In this document: positions 1 through 7,238 of the stretch, piece by piece
Layout of the letters: each line of letters starts with the position of its first letter
How positions within the stretch are numbered: the first letter of the stretch is position 1
Assembly (NCBI GenBank): GCA_038211015.1
Contig: JBBQVZ010000144.1
Location: 1 to 7,598, forward strand
DNA length: 7,598 nucleotides
Source of the DNA: JBBQVZ01 sp038211015
GTDB lineage: Bacteria > Actinomycetota > UBA4738 > HRBIN12
Direction of reading: 5' to 3'
Position numbers and translations under genes: made by a program
Notes under the pieces: model-generated
The model's database searches: none
Told to the model about the DNA's origin: nothing
Seen by the model: only the letters and a program-made list of their open reading frames with translations

Positions 1-36
1 TGTCGGTGACCGTGACGTGGTCGCTCACGTGAGGAG
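1..36. other. Spacer beyond nadE stop, with a 10-base palindrome
   Basis: This is the non-coding edge after the nadE stop. It contains a perfect 10-base palindrome, CTCACGTGAG, at 24-33. A weak 5-bp inverted repeat (CGTGA/TCACG) also lies here but there is no T-run, so a terminator cannot be called. The palindrome could be an operator for a gene to the left of the window, or chance. Confidence 0.25.
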
Positions 37-1677
37 CTACGTCAGCCCGTAACGGTTGGTGATCGGCAAGCGGCGGTCGCGCCCGAACGCCTTCGGCGTG
101 ATCTTCACCCCGGGCGCGGCCTGCCGCCGCTTGTACTCGGCACGATCGATCATCCGCGTCGCACGCTCCACCGTCGCCCGGTCGAACCCACGGGCGACGA
201 TGGCGTCCACATCGGCGTCGTCCTCCACGTACGCCTCGATGATCGGATCGAGCAGCTCGTACGGCGGCAACGAGTCCGTGTCGAGCTGGTTCGGCCGGAG
301 CTCTGCCGTCGGAGGCTTCGTCATGATCCGCTCGGGTATCGGTGGCTTCCCGGGACCGTGCTCGTTCCGCCACCTGGCGATCTCGTAGACGAGCGTCTTG
401 GGGACGTCCTTGATCGGCGCGAACCCCCCTGCCATATCGCCGTAGAGCGTGGCGTAGCCCACGGCGTACTCGCTCTTGTTCCCGGTCGCGAGCACGATCG
501 AGCCGAACTTGTTGGAGAGAGCCATGAGCAGGTTGCCGCGGACGCGCGCTTGCAGGTTCTCCTCGGCGATGCCCTCCTGCGTGCCGGCGAACAGGTCGGC
601 GAGCGTGTGGCGGAACGCGTCGAAGGCGTCGGTGATCGGCACGACATCGATCCGCACCCCGAGGCGTCCCGCACAGTCCAGAGCGTCTTCGACGCTCTCC
701 GGCGACGAGTACTCCGACGGCATCGCGAGCAGGCGTATGGCCTTGGGCCCCAACGCGTCAGAGGCAAGCGTGGCCACCAACGCCGAGTCGATCCCACCGG
801 AGATTCCGATCACCGCGTGCCGGAACCCGTTCTTGCGCACGTAGTCCCCGAGGCCGAGCACCAACGCGTGGTAGACCTCCGCCGGGCCGGTGGGCCACTG
901 TGGATCTGGCGCGGGTGACGTTGCCCAGCTTCCGTGGCCTTCTATCTGTTGAAGATCGAACACCGCGAGGTCCTCTTGGAACAGGGCGGCCTGGATGACG
1001 ACCTGCCCATCGGGCGAGACCACCATCGAACCACCGTCGAACACGAGCTCGTCCTGACCGCCGACGGCGTTCACGTACACGAACCACGCACCGGTCTGGC
1101 GCGCCCGGTCGCGACAGATCTCGACGCGTTCCGCGCCCTTGCCGTGGTGATACGGGGACCCGTTGATGTTCACGACCATCTGCGGATGCGTGCGCTCGTA
1201 CTCGTCGAACGGTGCGTCGTCGTGCCATGCGTCCTCGCAGATCGAGACACCCAGCTCCGCCTCCCCGAGGCCGATCGAGCACGCCGCGGTTCCCGGCACG
1301 AAGTAGCGCTTCTCATCGAACACGCCGTAGTTCGGGAGCTGGATCTTGTGGTAGCGCTCCTGCACACGGCCGTCCCGGACGAGCGCCGCAGCGTTGTGCA
1401 GACCCAGCTCCGAGCGGTCAACGAACCCGACCATCACCGCGCACGACGATCCGGCGGTCGAGGCGGCCAGCGCGTCGAGCGCGGCCAGGTTGTCTTCGAC
1501 GAAGCGTGGCCGAAGGACCAGGTCCTCTGGCGGATAGCCGGTGATCGCGAGCTCCGGGAAGCAGATGAGATCGGCGCCCTCGTCGGCCGCGCGTGCCGTC
1601 CACTCGACCATGCGCGCGACGTTGCCGTCGAGATCGCCGACGGTCGTGTTCAGCTGGCCGAGCGCGACGCGAACCAC
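37..1677 (-). CDS. nadE: Glutamine-dependent NAD+ synthetase
   Basis: This cytoplasmic enzyme catalyses the last step of NAD+ synthesis: it amidates nicotinate adenine dinucleotide using ATP and ammonia released from glutamine. Two domains are visible in the 546 residues. Residues 1 to about 255 are a nitrilase-type glutaminase with the Glu-Lys-Cys triad: E42 (FPELAITGYPPEDL), K111 (YHKIQLPNYGVFDE) and C147 (ICEDAW). Residues from about 265 on are the synthetase, with the PP-loop SGGIDS at 293-298 and a later TGNKSEYAVGY stretch typical of the family. Length and motifs match the short form of the two-domain enzyme, and nothing is missing. The GTG start gives an N-terminus (VRVALGQLN) that fits the family and has no clear ribosome-binding site. 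The helical gene upstream ends only 45 bases away on the same strand, so translation from a shared transcript is likely. Motifs are seen; function follows from the family. Confidence 0.97.
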   Translation of the reverse strand: MVRVALGQLNTTVGDLDGNVARMVEWTARAADEGADLICFPELAITGYPPEDLVLRPRFVEDNLAALDALAASTAGSSCAVMVGFVDRSELGLHNAAALVRDGRVQERYHKIQLPNYGVFDEKRYFVPGTAACSIGLGEAELGVSICEDAWHDDAPFDEYERTHPQMVVNINGSPYHHGKGAERVEICRDRARQTGAWFVYVNAVGGQDELVFDGGSMVVSPDGQVVIQAALFQEDLAVFDLQQIEGHGSWATSPAPDPQWPTGPAEVYHALVLGLGDYVRKNGFRHAVIGISGGIDSALVATLASDALGPKAIRLLAMPSEYSSPESVEDALDCAGRLGVRIDVVPITDAFDAFRHTLADLFAGTQEGIAEENLQARVRGNLLMALSNKFGSIVLATGNKSEYAVGYATLYGDMAGGFAPIKDVPKTLVYEIARWRNEHGPGKPPIPERIMTKPPTAELRPNQLDTDSLPPYELLDPIIEAYVEDDADVDAIVARGFDRATVERATRMIDRAEYKRRQAAPGVKITPKAFGRDRRLPITNRYGLT

Positions 1678-1722
1678 GATCGGAAGCCTACGCGACCCGA
1701 AGACCCGGACCCGATGCGGGAG

Positions 1723-2193
1723 CTACTCGGTGCCGCCGATGTCGACGTTGTACGCCTCCCAGACGAGGTCGGCGCCCTTCTGCCGGTGGCGCACGACCGC
1801 GCCGATCAGCCGTTGGAGGTCGTCTCGCGCCCTGTCGAGCGGCCACGGCTCGGAGTCGACCTCGCCCGCCTCGAGGCGAGCGAGCAGCTTCACGATCGAC
1901 TCTCCGATCGCCGGGTGCTCGTCCTGGAGTCGTTTGACGGTCCCCGCCAGACGTGGAGCGCGCTCCATGATCTCTTCGTACAGTCCGCCCGGCTTCTCGG
2001 TGACGATCACGTGCTGGTCGAACGCGTCGCGGACGCCGACCATGTCCTTGGTGACCTGTCCGCTCCAGTCGGTCACCCGTCCGGCCGCCGGCGAGCTGAT
2101 CGCCATCTCCAACTGCACGATCGCGTCGTGAAGGGTCTGGCGGCGCTTCCTCGCCTCGCCGAGCGCCGGCGTCAGCTTCTTCTCATGGTCCAT
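1723..2193 (-). CDS. Small all-helical protein, hemerythrin-like with degenerate metal site
   Basis: This 156-residue soluble protein has no signal peptide or membrane segment. Its composition (Leu, Ala, Arg, Glu, few Gly) suggests a four-helix bundle. Histidines fall one per predicted helix at H22, H61, H93 and H136. The phrases FDQH (58-61), LQDEHPAI (89-96) and RHRQKGADLVWEAYNVDIGG (135-154) resemble hemerythrin-domain spacing, especially the closing helix. The usual HxxxE partner glutamates are not kept: T65 follows H61 and G140 follows H136. A di-iron site may therefore be altered or lost. It starts at ATG and has no clear Shine-Dalgarno. A promoter-like pair at 2200-2229 would place the transcript start at or next to the ATG, which suggests leaderless translation. 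It sits 45 bases upstream of nadE on the same strand. The gene itself is convincing; the hemerythrin assignment is a tentative reading from memory of the family and could be a different helical fold. Confidence 0.75.
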   Translation of the reverse strand: MDHEKKLTPALGEARKRRQTLHDAIVQLEMAISSPAAGRVTDWSGQVTKDMVGVRDAFDQHVIVTEKPGGLYEEIMERAPRLAGTVKRLQDEHPAIGESIVKLLARLEAGEVDSEPWPLDRARDDLQRLIGAVVRHRQKGADLVWEAYNVDIGGTE

Positions 2194-2199
2194 GGCTGC

Positions 2200-2229
2200 A
2201 CTTTACGGGTCGGCCGCGGAGACCCGCAA
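2200..2229 (-). promoter_or_regulatory. Candidate promoter for the helical gene and nadE
   Basis: On the minus strand a TTGCGG hexamer (2224-2229) is separated by 18 bases from TAAAGT (2200-2205). The expected transcript start falls at about 2193, the first base of the ATG. That matches the lack of a Shine-Dalgarno sequence before this gene. It was found by eye only, and such matches are common by chance. Confidence 0.3.
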
Positions 2230-2278
2230 ACCGCCTTGCCCCTGAGGTGGCTCGTCCGGCGGACGATGCGGTACCGTC

Positions 2279-2653
2279 GTGGCGATGTTCGGGTTGAAGG
2301 GTTCGTGGGTAAGGGTGGTGATGGCCGCCGCGTGCGCGTCGGCACTGGTCGTCACGCTCGTGGACCCGGCGCAGGCCAGGCCCGTGATCGTGCGGGGGGT
2401 CGGGACGCGCTGGTCACCGGCGACGGTGACGGTCGAGCGGGGCACCGTCATCAGATGGCGCGGGGTGAGCGGGTTCCACGACGTCATCGCGTACGGGGGC
2501 AACTGGTCGTTCCATCTAGCGCTGCCCGCGGGGGTCGCCGCCAAGAAGCGGTTCCGCAGCCCGGGCACGTTCCGGTTCCGGTGCACCTACCACTCCACGC
2601 TGATCGGAAACAGCTGCACGGGCATGTGCGGGAGCGTCGTCGTCAGGGGCTGA
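2279..2653 (+). CDS. Exported cupredoxin (plastocyanin-like blue copper protein)
   Basis: This 124-residue protein is predicted to be secreted: a basic start (K7, R12), a hydrophobic stretch at about 11-28, then AQA (31-33) as a likely signal peptidase I site. The mature part reads as a small beta-sandwich copper protein: FHDV (66-69) gives the first His ligand H67, and the C-terminus supplies C102, H105 and M116. In plastocyanins the last three ligands lie in a tight loop, C-x2-H-x4-M. Here the His to Met gap is ten residues and adds two cysteines, C113 and C117, flanking the Met. They could form a disulfide. The likely role is electron transfer or copper binding outside the membrane. The start may be the GTG at 2279 or the ATG at 2285. 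A later ATG at 2321 would remove the basic signal region. No good ribosome-binding site is seen before the first two, and a TACCGT at 2272-2277 would allow a leaderless start at the ATG. The gene is transcribed away from the helical gene. Confidence 0.85.
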   Translation: MAMFGLKGSWVRVVMAAACASALVVTLVDPAQARPVIVRGVGTRWSPATVTVERGTVIRWRGVSGFHDVIAYGGNWSFHLALPAGVAAKKRFRSPGTFRFRCTYHSTLIGNSCTGMCGSVVVRG

Positions 2654-5600
2654 GCGCTTCCAGGCGCTGCCGGACGTCGTCGACCAGGACGACGATCCCC
2701 TTCAGCTCGAAACGTTCCTGCGCCTCGCGGAACGCGGTCGCGGCCTCGGCGGTCTTGCCCGCTCGCGCGTACACGTGGGCGAGATCCAGTCGCGAGTTGC
2801 CCTGGGACTCGGTCTCCTCCGTTTGGTCGGTCAGCGCCACCGCGCGCTGCGCCATGGCGATGGCCTCCTCGTGCTTTCCTTCGATCGACAGCAGCCGCGA
2901 CCGGAACTGCCGCCATAAGAACTGCGAGGTCAGGTCGTCGGGTGCGGCGGTCTCCTCGCTGAACTTCACGAATCCGTCCGCCTCTTCGTACCGACCCTGC
3001 AGCAGCAACGCGAAAGCCAGATACGCCGCCGTCGTGGCGATGTAGTTGCGTTCGCCCATGGCATCGAGCGTCTCGAAGTCGCGCCGCAGCTCGCTCTCGG
3101 CGCCGACCGGATCCTTCGCCAACAGCTCGACCGAGCCCGAGTCGATGGACGTCAGCGCGGCGAAGAGGTTCCAGCCGAACTCCTCGAGCGTCGCCCGGCT
3201 CCGTCGGTAGAGCTGGCGCGCCTCATCGAAGTTCCCGCGCATCGCCTCCAGGCGCGCCAGCGACGCGCGGATCAGCGCGTCGGCCTTCTGATCGCCCCCG
3301 ACCTCTTCCAGCAGCTGGTGGCACCGGGCGGCCGCCTCCTCCACCGGGGTGGGACCGTAGGTCGAGCACGTGGCGAGTGCCGGGAGGATGCGGATCTCGC
3401 GCGTACGATCGCCCACCGCCCGGGCGTGCTCGATCGTCCTGAGCGCCGCCTGCTCCGCAGCCCCGTACTGCCCGGCGGTCCAATGCATAAGGAGCAGCAG
3501 GTGCGAGGCACGGATCAACCCCATGTGATCTTCCGCCTGCTCGAACTCCTTGACGGCGCCCTCGACATCCTGCAAGAGGGTGCCATCGGGATCCTCGCCC
3601 TCGGTCTCATAGTGCAGGCGCATGCGGACGATGCGAGCGCCGAGCGCGGCGATCGTGTCGCCGCTCGCCATCGCCTGATCGATGGCGGACCCGAGGACCT
3701 CGTCCGCCTGAACGAGCTCACCCAGGTCCACCAGGGCCTCGCCCGCCTCCACGAGGAGCTCGACGGCGAGCGCGTCCCCGTGGGGGAGCGTGGCCGCCGC
3801 ACGCCTGAGCAGGTTGTCGGCCGCCGGCAGGTCGCCTCGAGCGAGCGCCCGGCGGCCGGCCGCGCCCAGGTAGGACGCCGCCCTTCGGCCGAGCGTCTCG
3901 ACGTCCGCGTCGGCCACGCCCAGCCCCGAACGGATCTGATACGCCTGCTCCAGGTGGTACCCGCGGATCTCCTCGTACTCGAGGATGCGATCTCCCGCCG
4001 CAGACTCGACCCAGTCCACGAACGCCACGTGGAGCTCCGCCCGCGTCCGCTTCAGCAATCCTCCGTAGGCAGCGTCGCGGATCAGCGCGTGCAGGAACCG
4101 GAACGTCACCTCGCCGATCAGCAGCTCCTCATGTGGGGCGATGAGCTCCTTCACGGTGAGGGTCTTCAGCGAGTGAGCGACCTCGGACCGCACCGGTGGC
4201 GGGACCAACGCCTCGACCGCTCCGCGGTAGAAGACCTGCCCGATCACTGCGCTGCGCTCGATCACCGTTCGCTCCGAATGGCCGAGGCGATCGAGACGAG
4301 CCGTCAGCAGCGCCGCGATCGTGGGGGGGACATCCAGCTGGGAGAGCGCCTCCGTCGTGACCCACTGCCCGCCTTCGTGGCGGATGGCGCCCTGGTCGAT
4401 CAACATCTGCAGCATCTGCTCCAGGTAGAGCGGGTTCCCGTCAGCAGCGACGGTGACGCGTTCGACCATCGTGGGGTCGAGGTCGGCGACGCCGAGCAGG
4501 TTCTGCATCACCCGAGCGCTCTCGTCAGCCGCGAGCGGTTCGACCGTGAGCGTGCTGAAGCGCCCGCTGTCCCCGCCCCATTCCGGATACTCCTCGAGCA
4601 GCTCTCGGCGCGATGAGCACAGCAGCAGGACCGGCGCGCGACATTCATCGACCACGAAACGCAGGAGGTCGAGCAACGTCCGCTCCGCCCAGTGGATGTC
4701 GTCCACCAGCACCACCAGCGGGCGCCGCGAGGCCGAGATCTCCAGGGCACGTCTGATCGCCCAGAACGTCTCCTCGGCCGAGAAGGACTCCTCGATCAGG
4801 CCGATCGCCGCCCCCACGCGCTGGGTCACGTCCTCGTGACCGGGGAGCATCGCGGCGAGCTTGACCCGTGCGGCTTCGAGACCGTCGTCGGCCCCGATGC
4901 CCGCGGCCGCGCGCACCACCTCGCCGATCGGCCAGTACGTGACGCCCTCGCCGTAGGACAGGCAGCGGCCCTTGAGCGTGGAGGCGTCGCTCCCGATGCG
5001 CTCGAGGAACTCCTTCAGGAGGCGCGACTTCCCGACACCGGCCGGTCCGAAGACCGTCACGATGTGGCAGCGCTGCTCGGCCACCGCCGATCCGAACGCC
5101 TCCTGGAGGACCCCCAGCTCGTGTTCCCGGCCGACGATGGGCAGGTCGAGCCGGCGCGAGTAGCCGTCGTCCTGACCCGAGACGCCCAGGAGGAGGTACG
5201 CGGGAACCAGCTGCGCCTTCCCCTTGAGGGGCAAGGGCTCGACCTGTTCGACGGTGACCGCGTCTCGAACCAACGCGTAGGTCGACTCGCCGATCAGGAT
5301 CTCCATCGCGGGTGCGTTCTGTTCCAGCCGGGCGGCCGTGTTGACGGTGTCGCCGGTCACCAGCCGTTGCCCGCTCGAGACGTCGCCGGCGACCACTTCA
5401 CCGGTGTTCACGCCAGTGCGGTTCTCCAGGCGCACCCCGAACCGCTCATGGAGCATCTCGTTCACGTCGACGAGCCGCTCCTTCATCTCGAAGGCGGCGC
5501 GCACGGCGCGCACGGCGTCGTCCTCGTGGAGGCGGGGGAGCCCGAACACGGCCATGATCGCGTCGCCGATGTACTTCTCGACCCGTCCGCCGTGCCGTTC

Positions 5601-5825
5601 GAGCACCAGCCGCATCTCGTTGAAGTACAGATTGAGCACTTCCCGGAGGTGCTCGCTGTCGAGTCGCTCGCCCAGGGCGGTGGAGCCCTTCAGGTCCGAG
5701 AACACGATGGAAACGGTTCGGCGGACCTCCTCGGCGGGGACCTCCGGCGCGAGCGAAGTGCCGCAGAACCCGCACAGGCGGAAGCGATCCGGGTTCTCTT
5801 CGCCGCAATTCGGGCAGATCTGCAC
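2643..5825 (-). CDS. Zinc-ribbon class III nucleotide cyclase / AAA-type ATPase / TPR signalling protein
   Basis: This 1060-residue cytoplasmic protein has four parts. Residues 4-21 are a zinc ribbon (CPNC and CGFC). Residues 35 to about 213 are a class III cyclase domain, with metal-binding D44 and D88, substrate lysine K84 (EKYIGD), and transition-state N162 and R166 (GDTVNTAARL). About 228-480 is an ATPase of the AAA/STAND type, with Walker A GPAGVGKS (260-267), Walker B LVVLVDDIHWAE (370-381) and ADGNPLYLEQ (461-470). From about 645 to the end, helical pairs such as GDLPAADNLLRRA and GRYEEADGF indicate TPR-like repeats. There is no C-terminal helix-turn-helix. The family is thought to make cAMP in response to signals sensed by the ATPase/TPR part. 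At the position that usually holds an adenine-selecting Asp or Thr, seven before N162, there is L155, so substrate choice is uncertain. The GTG start is forced because the first zinc cysteine is residue 4. No Shine-Dalgarno is seen; a GC hairpin lies 16 bases upstream. Confidence 0.93.
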   Translation of the reverse strand: MQICPNCGEENPDRFRLCGFCGTSLAPEVPAEEVRRTVSIVFSDLKGSTALGERLDSEHLREVLNLYFNEMRLVLERHGGRVEKYIGDAIMAVFGLPRLHEDDAVRAVRAAFEMKERLVDVNEMLHERFGVRLENRTGVNTGEVVAGDVSSGQRLVTGDTVNTAARLEQNAPAMEILIGESTYALVRDAVTVEQVEPLPLKGKAQLVPAYLLLGVSGQDDGYSRRLDLPIVGREHELGVLQEAFGSAVAEQRCHIVTVFGPAGVGKSRLLKEFLERIGSDASTLKGRCLSYGEGVTYWPIGEVVRAAAGIGADDGLEAARVKLAAMLPGHEDVTQRVGAAIGLIEESFSAEETFWAIRRALEISASRRPLVVLVDDIHWAERTLLDLLRFVVDECRAPVLLLCSSRRELLEEYPEWGGDSGRFSTLTVEPLAADESARVMQNLLGVADLDPTMVERVTVAADGNPLYLEQMLQMLIDQGAIRHEGGQWVTTEALSQLDVPPTIAALLTARLDRLGHSERTVIERSAVIGQVFYRGAVEALVPPPVRSEVAHSLKTLTVKELIAPHEELLIGEVTFRFLHALIRDAAYGGLLKRTRAELHVAFVDWVESAAGDRILEYEEIRGYHLEQAYQIRSGLGVADADVETLGRRAASYLGAAGRRALARGDLPAADNLLRRAAATLPHGDALAVELLVEAGEALVDLGELVQADEVLGSAIDQAMASGDTIAALGARIVRMRLHYETEGEDPDGTLLQDVEGAVKEFEQAEDHMGLIRASHLLLLMHWTAGQYGAAEQAALRTIEHARAVGDRTREIRILPALATCSTYGPTPVEEAAARCHQLLEEVGGDQKADALIRASLARLEAMRGNFDEARQLYRRSRATLEEFGWNLFAALTSIDSGSVELLAKDPVGAESELRRDFETLDAMGERNYIATTAAYLAFALLLQGRYEEADGFVKFSEETAAPDDLTSQFLWRQFRSRLLSIEGKHEEAIAMAQRAVALTDQTEETESQGNSRLDLAHVYARAGKTAEAATAFREAQERFELKGIVVLVDDVRQRLEALSP

Positions 5826-5841
5826 GTCAGGGAGTCTACGC

Positions 5842-5859
5842 CGGGCCCTCGCGGGCCCG
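5842..5859 (-). terminator. GC hairpin between the exported-protein gene and the cyclase gene
   Basis: A perfect 7-bp inverted repeat (CGGGCCC/GGGCCCG) encloses four bases. In the minus-strand RNA the loop reads GCGA, a GNRA tetraloop. It lies 20 bases after the exported-protein stop and 16 bases before the cyclase GTG. No T-run follows, so it is either a U-less terminator or a 5' leader structure affecting cyclase expression. The structure is certain as sequence; the role is inference. Confidence 0.45.
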
Positions 5860-5878
5860 ACGTGACCCCGAAGATCAG

Positions 5879-5917
5879 CTCAGACGCGACCCTTCGGGTC
5901 GCCGGCCGGCGCCTGGA
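5879..5917 (-). repeat. Direct repeat copy A, encoding the GDPKGRV tail and stop
   Basis: Bases 5879-5903 are identical to 7239-7263, in the same orientation. The match continues imperfectly (11 of 12 bases, 5906-5917 against 7265-7276) after a one-base length difference. Here the repeat encodes the final seven residues and TGA of the exported protein. Its core, 5886-5902, is a perfect 7-bp hairpin with a 3-base loop (GCGACCC-TTC-GGGTCGC on the plus strand). Confidence 0.9.
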
Positions 5918-7145
5918 ACGTCGTCACGATGTTGCCCTTCACCACGCGGACGGATGCGACGCACGGCGCCACAGACACGCTGCAGTCGGGAAGCAGACCC
6001 AGGTTGACGGTCGCGCCCGAGCGATCCACGAAGGCCGTGGGCGAGCCGAAGCAGACGCGGATCTTGGACGGCTTCGGGCTGGACGACTTCAAGGTCGTGA
6101 TCGTGACGCTCTTCGTCCTCGAGCCCGTGACATCGAACGTCACCACGGCCGACGTCTCGGTGTAGTTGGCGCAATCGAGCGCTTCCACCGAAACGAAGAG
6201 ACTCAGCAGGTCTCCCACGCTGCCGCCGCTCGCGAGCTCGCTCGCGCTGGTTCCTCCTTCGGTCACCGTCCCGGACGCACACGGTCCGGTCGAGCACTGC
6301 TTGCCCACGTCGGCGATGTTGAACGGTGCCGAGACCGCAGGGTCGATGGCGACAGCTGCGGTGCCGGCGGAAAGTGTGTAGTTCAGTCCCGATCGATCGA
6401 TCTTGATCCCAGGGAACGCCGCGATCCCCCCGACGGCGTTCACCGTCGTGGCGCCCGAGAGGACCCCGCCGCCCGGGTTGTTCAAGATCGTCAGCGTCAC
6501 GGGAGCCGTCGACGATGCGATCAGGCTGCCGCTTCCGTCCAGGATCTGGACGGCGACGGGGGTCGCTGCCGGGTCGTACGTCACGGTGGTGATCGCCGCA
6601 TTGACCTGCGCGCTCGCGGGCTGTGACACGAAGTCGAACCCCAGGTGACATGAGCCGGTCAGTGTCGTCGTGAGCGAGCTGTTCGCGGCATCGAACGTCA
6701 GGTCATTGCCGGGGTCGCCGCTGAAGTTGTTCGCTTGCTTCGCGATCACGGACCATATGTATGTGCCGAGGGGGCACGGCGACAGGGCGACCACCGAGAC
6801 CGACGCGGACGTACCCGCAGGCGCCGCCAGACCGCGGAGCTGGATCGTGTTCCCTGCGATCGTCGCGGTACCGGAAGGGGACGGGATCCCGACAGAGAGA
6901 GGCGAGAAGCCGGCCGGGAGGGTGAGGTTCGCCGATCCGAGCTGCTGAGTAGACGTCTCGTTGGTCAGCGTCGCGGTGAACGTGGAGGTGGAACCCGCGG
7001 GCACGTTCCCAGGGCTCATGACCGCGGCGTAGGGCTTGCTCACATCAGCGACGGCCGGCGCGATGAACAGGGTCAGCGAGACCAGGGCCACGCTCAGCGG
7101 AGCGACGAGCCGGCGAACGACGAACGTCGTGGTCAGACGAGCCAT
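5880..7145 (-). CDS. Exported multi-domain Ig-like surface protein ending in GDPKGRV
   Basis: This 421-residue protein has a Sec signal peptide: R3, R11 and R12, a hydrophobic core at about 13-30, and AVA (31-33) before D34. The remainder is rich in Thr, Ser, Ala, Val and Gly, with repeated beta-strand patterns. About 38-165 resembles DUF11-type or related Ig-like domains (VPAGSTSTFTATLTN), with C124 and C166 possibly paired. About 168-290 resembles the Ig-like domain seen repeatedly in bacterial surface proteins (STAPVTLTI, NNPGGGVLSGATT, NYTLSAGTA, ending SAPFNI). About 291-421 is a Cys-containing end domain with C365, C388 and C395 and the tail GDPKGRV. No LPXTG motif or C-terminal membrane helix is present, so it is released or held non-covalently. 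The start is fixed by a strong Shine-Dalgarno and by the signal peptide; the frame stays open further upstream but that part does not look coding. Function is unknown; adhesion or matrix roles are only analogies. The gene upstream has a related end domain. Confidence 0.85.
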   Translation of the reverse strand: MARLTTTFVVRRLVAPLSVALVSLTLFIAPAVADVSKPYAAVMSPGNVPAGSTSTFTATLTNETSTQQLGSANLTLPAGFSPLSVGIPSPSGTATIAGNTIQLRGLAAPAGTSASVSVVALSPCPLGTYIWSVIAKQANNFSGDPGNDLTFDAANSSLTTTLTGSCHLGFDFVSQPASAQVNAAITTVTYDPAATPVAVQILDGSGSLIASSTAPVTLTILNNPGGGVLSGATTVNAVGGIAAFPGIKIDRSGLNYTLSAGTAAVAIDPAVSAPFNIADVGKQCSTGPCASGTVTEGGTSASELASGGSVGDLLSLFVSVEALDCANYTETSAVVTFDVTGSRTKSVTITTLKSSSPKPSKIRVCFGSPTAFVDRSGATVNLGLLPDCSVSVAPCVASVRVVKGNIVTTFQAPAGDPKGRV

Positions 7146-7154
7146 GCGATCCAG

Positions 7155-7164
7155 TCCTTTCCTC
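7155..7164 (-). promoter_or_regulatory. Ribosome-binding site of the exported Ig-like protein
   Basis: The minus strand reads GAGGAAAGGA, nine bases before the ATG at 7145. It decides the start against the longer open frame. It is the only strong Shine-Dalgarno site in this window. Confidence 0.8.
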
Positions 7165-7190
7165 GGCGTGAGGGTGTCGAGTGCGACCGA

Positions 7191-7219
7191 AGCTTGGCTC
7201 TCTTTCTCGCCATCGTCAA
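7191..7219 (-). promoter_or_regulatory. Weak candidate promoter for the exported Ig-like protein
   Basis: A good -35-like TTGACG (7214-7219) is followed after 17 bases by CAAGCT (7191-7196), a poor -10. The transcript would start near 7184 and leave a leader of about 40 bases with the Shine-Dalgarno inside it. Only the -35 half is convincing. Confidence 0.25.
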
Positions 7220-7238
7220 TCGTCGGCCCGAGCGAGTT

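Noticed and set aside
1692..1702. An 11-base match (GCGACCCGAAG) to half of the tail-repeat hairpin, between the helical gene and nadE
   Set aside because: Short, without the second half of the hairpin and without the stop or codon context; likely chance in GC-rich DNA.
2321..2323. An ATG preceded by AAGGG as an alternative cupredoxin start
   Set aside because: It would remove the basic residues K7 and R12 and most of the signal peptide's N-region, leaving a weaker export signal.
2321..2335. Possible lipoprotein Cys (C19) in the cupredoxin signal region
   Set aside because: The residues before it are Ala-Ala-Ala with no Leu-type residue at -3, and the hydrophobic stretch continues past it to a normal AQA cleavage site.
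934..3045. A 703-codon open frame on the plus strand crossing nadE, the helical gene and the cupredoxin gene
   Set aside because: Its translation is rich in Arg, Asp, Val and His with no domain signals, and it lies antisense or out of frame to three clear genes. Long antisense frames are expected in GC-rich DNA.
3318..4616. A 432-codon plus-strand open frame antisense to the ATPase/TPR part of the cyclase protein
   Set aside because: Composition typical of a complementary-strand shadow; no signal, domain or ribosome-binding site.
4692..6626. A 644-codon open frame on the plus strand antisense to the cyclase and exported-protein genes
   Set aside because: Low-complexity Arg/Asp/His/Gly-rich translation without motifs; it crosses an intergenic gap and covers conserved cyclase coding on the other strand.
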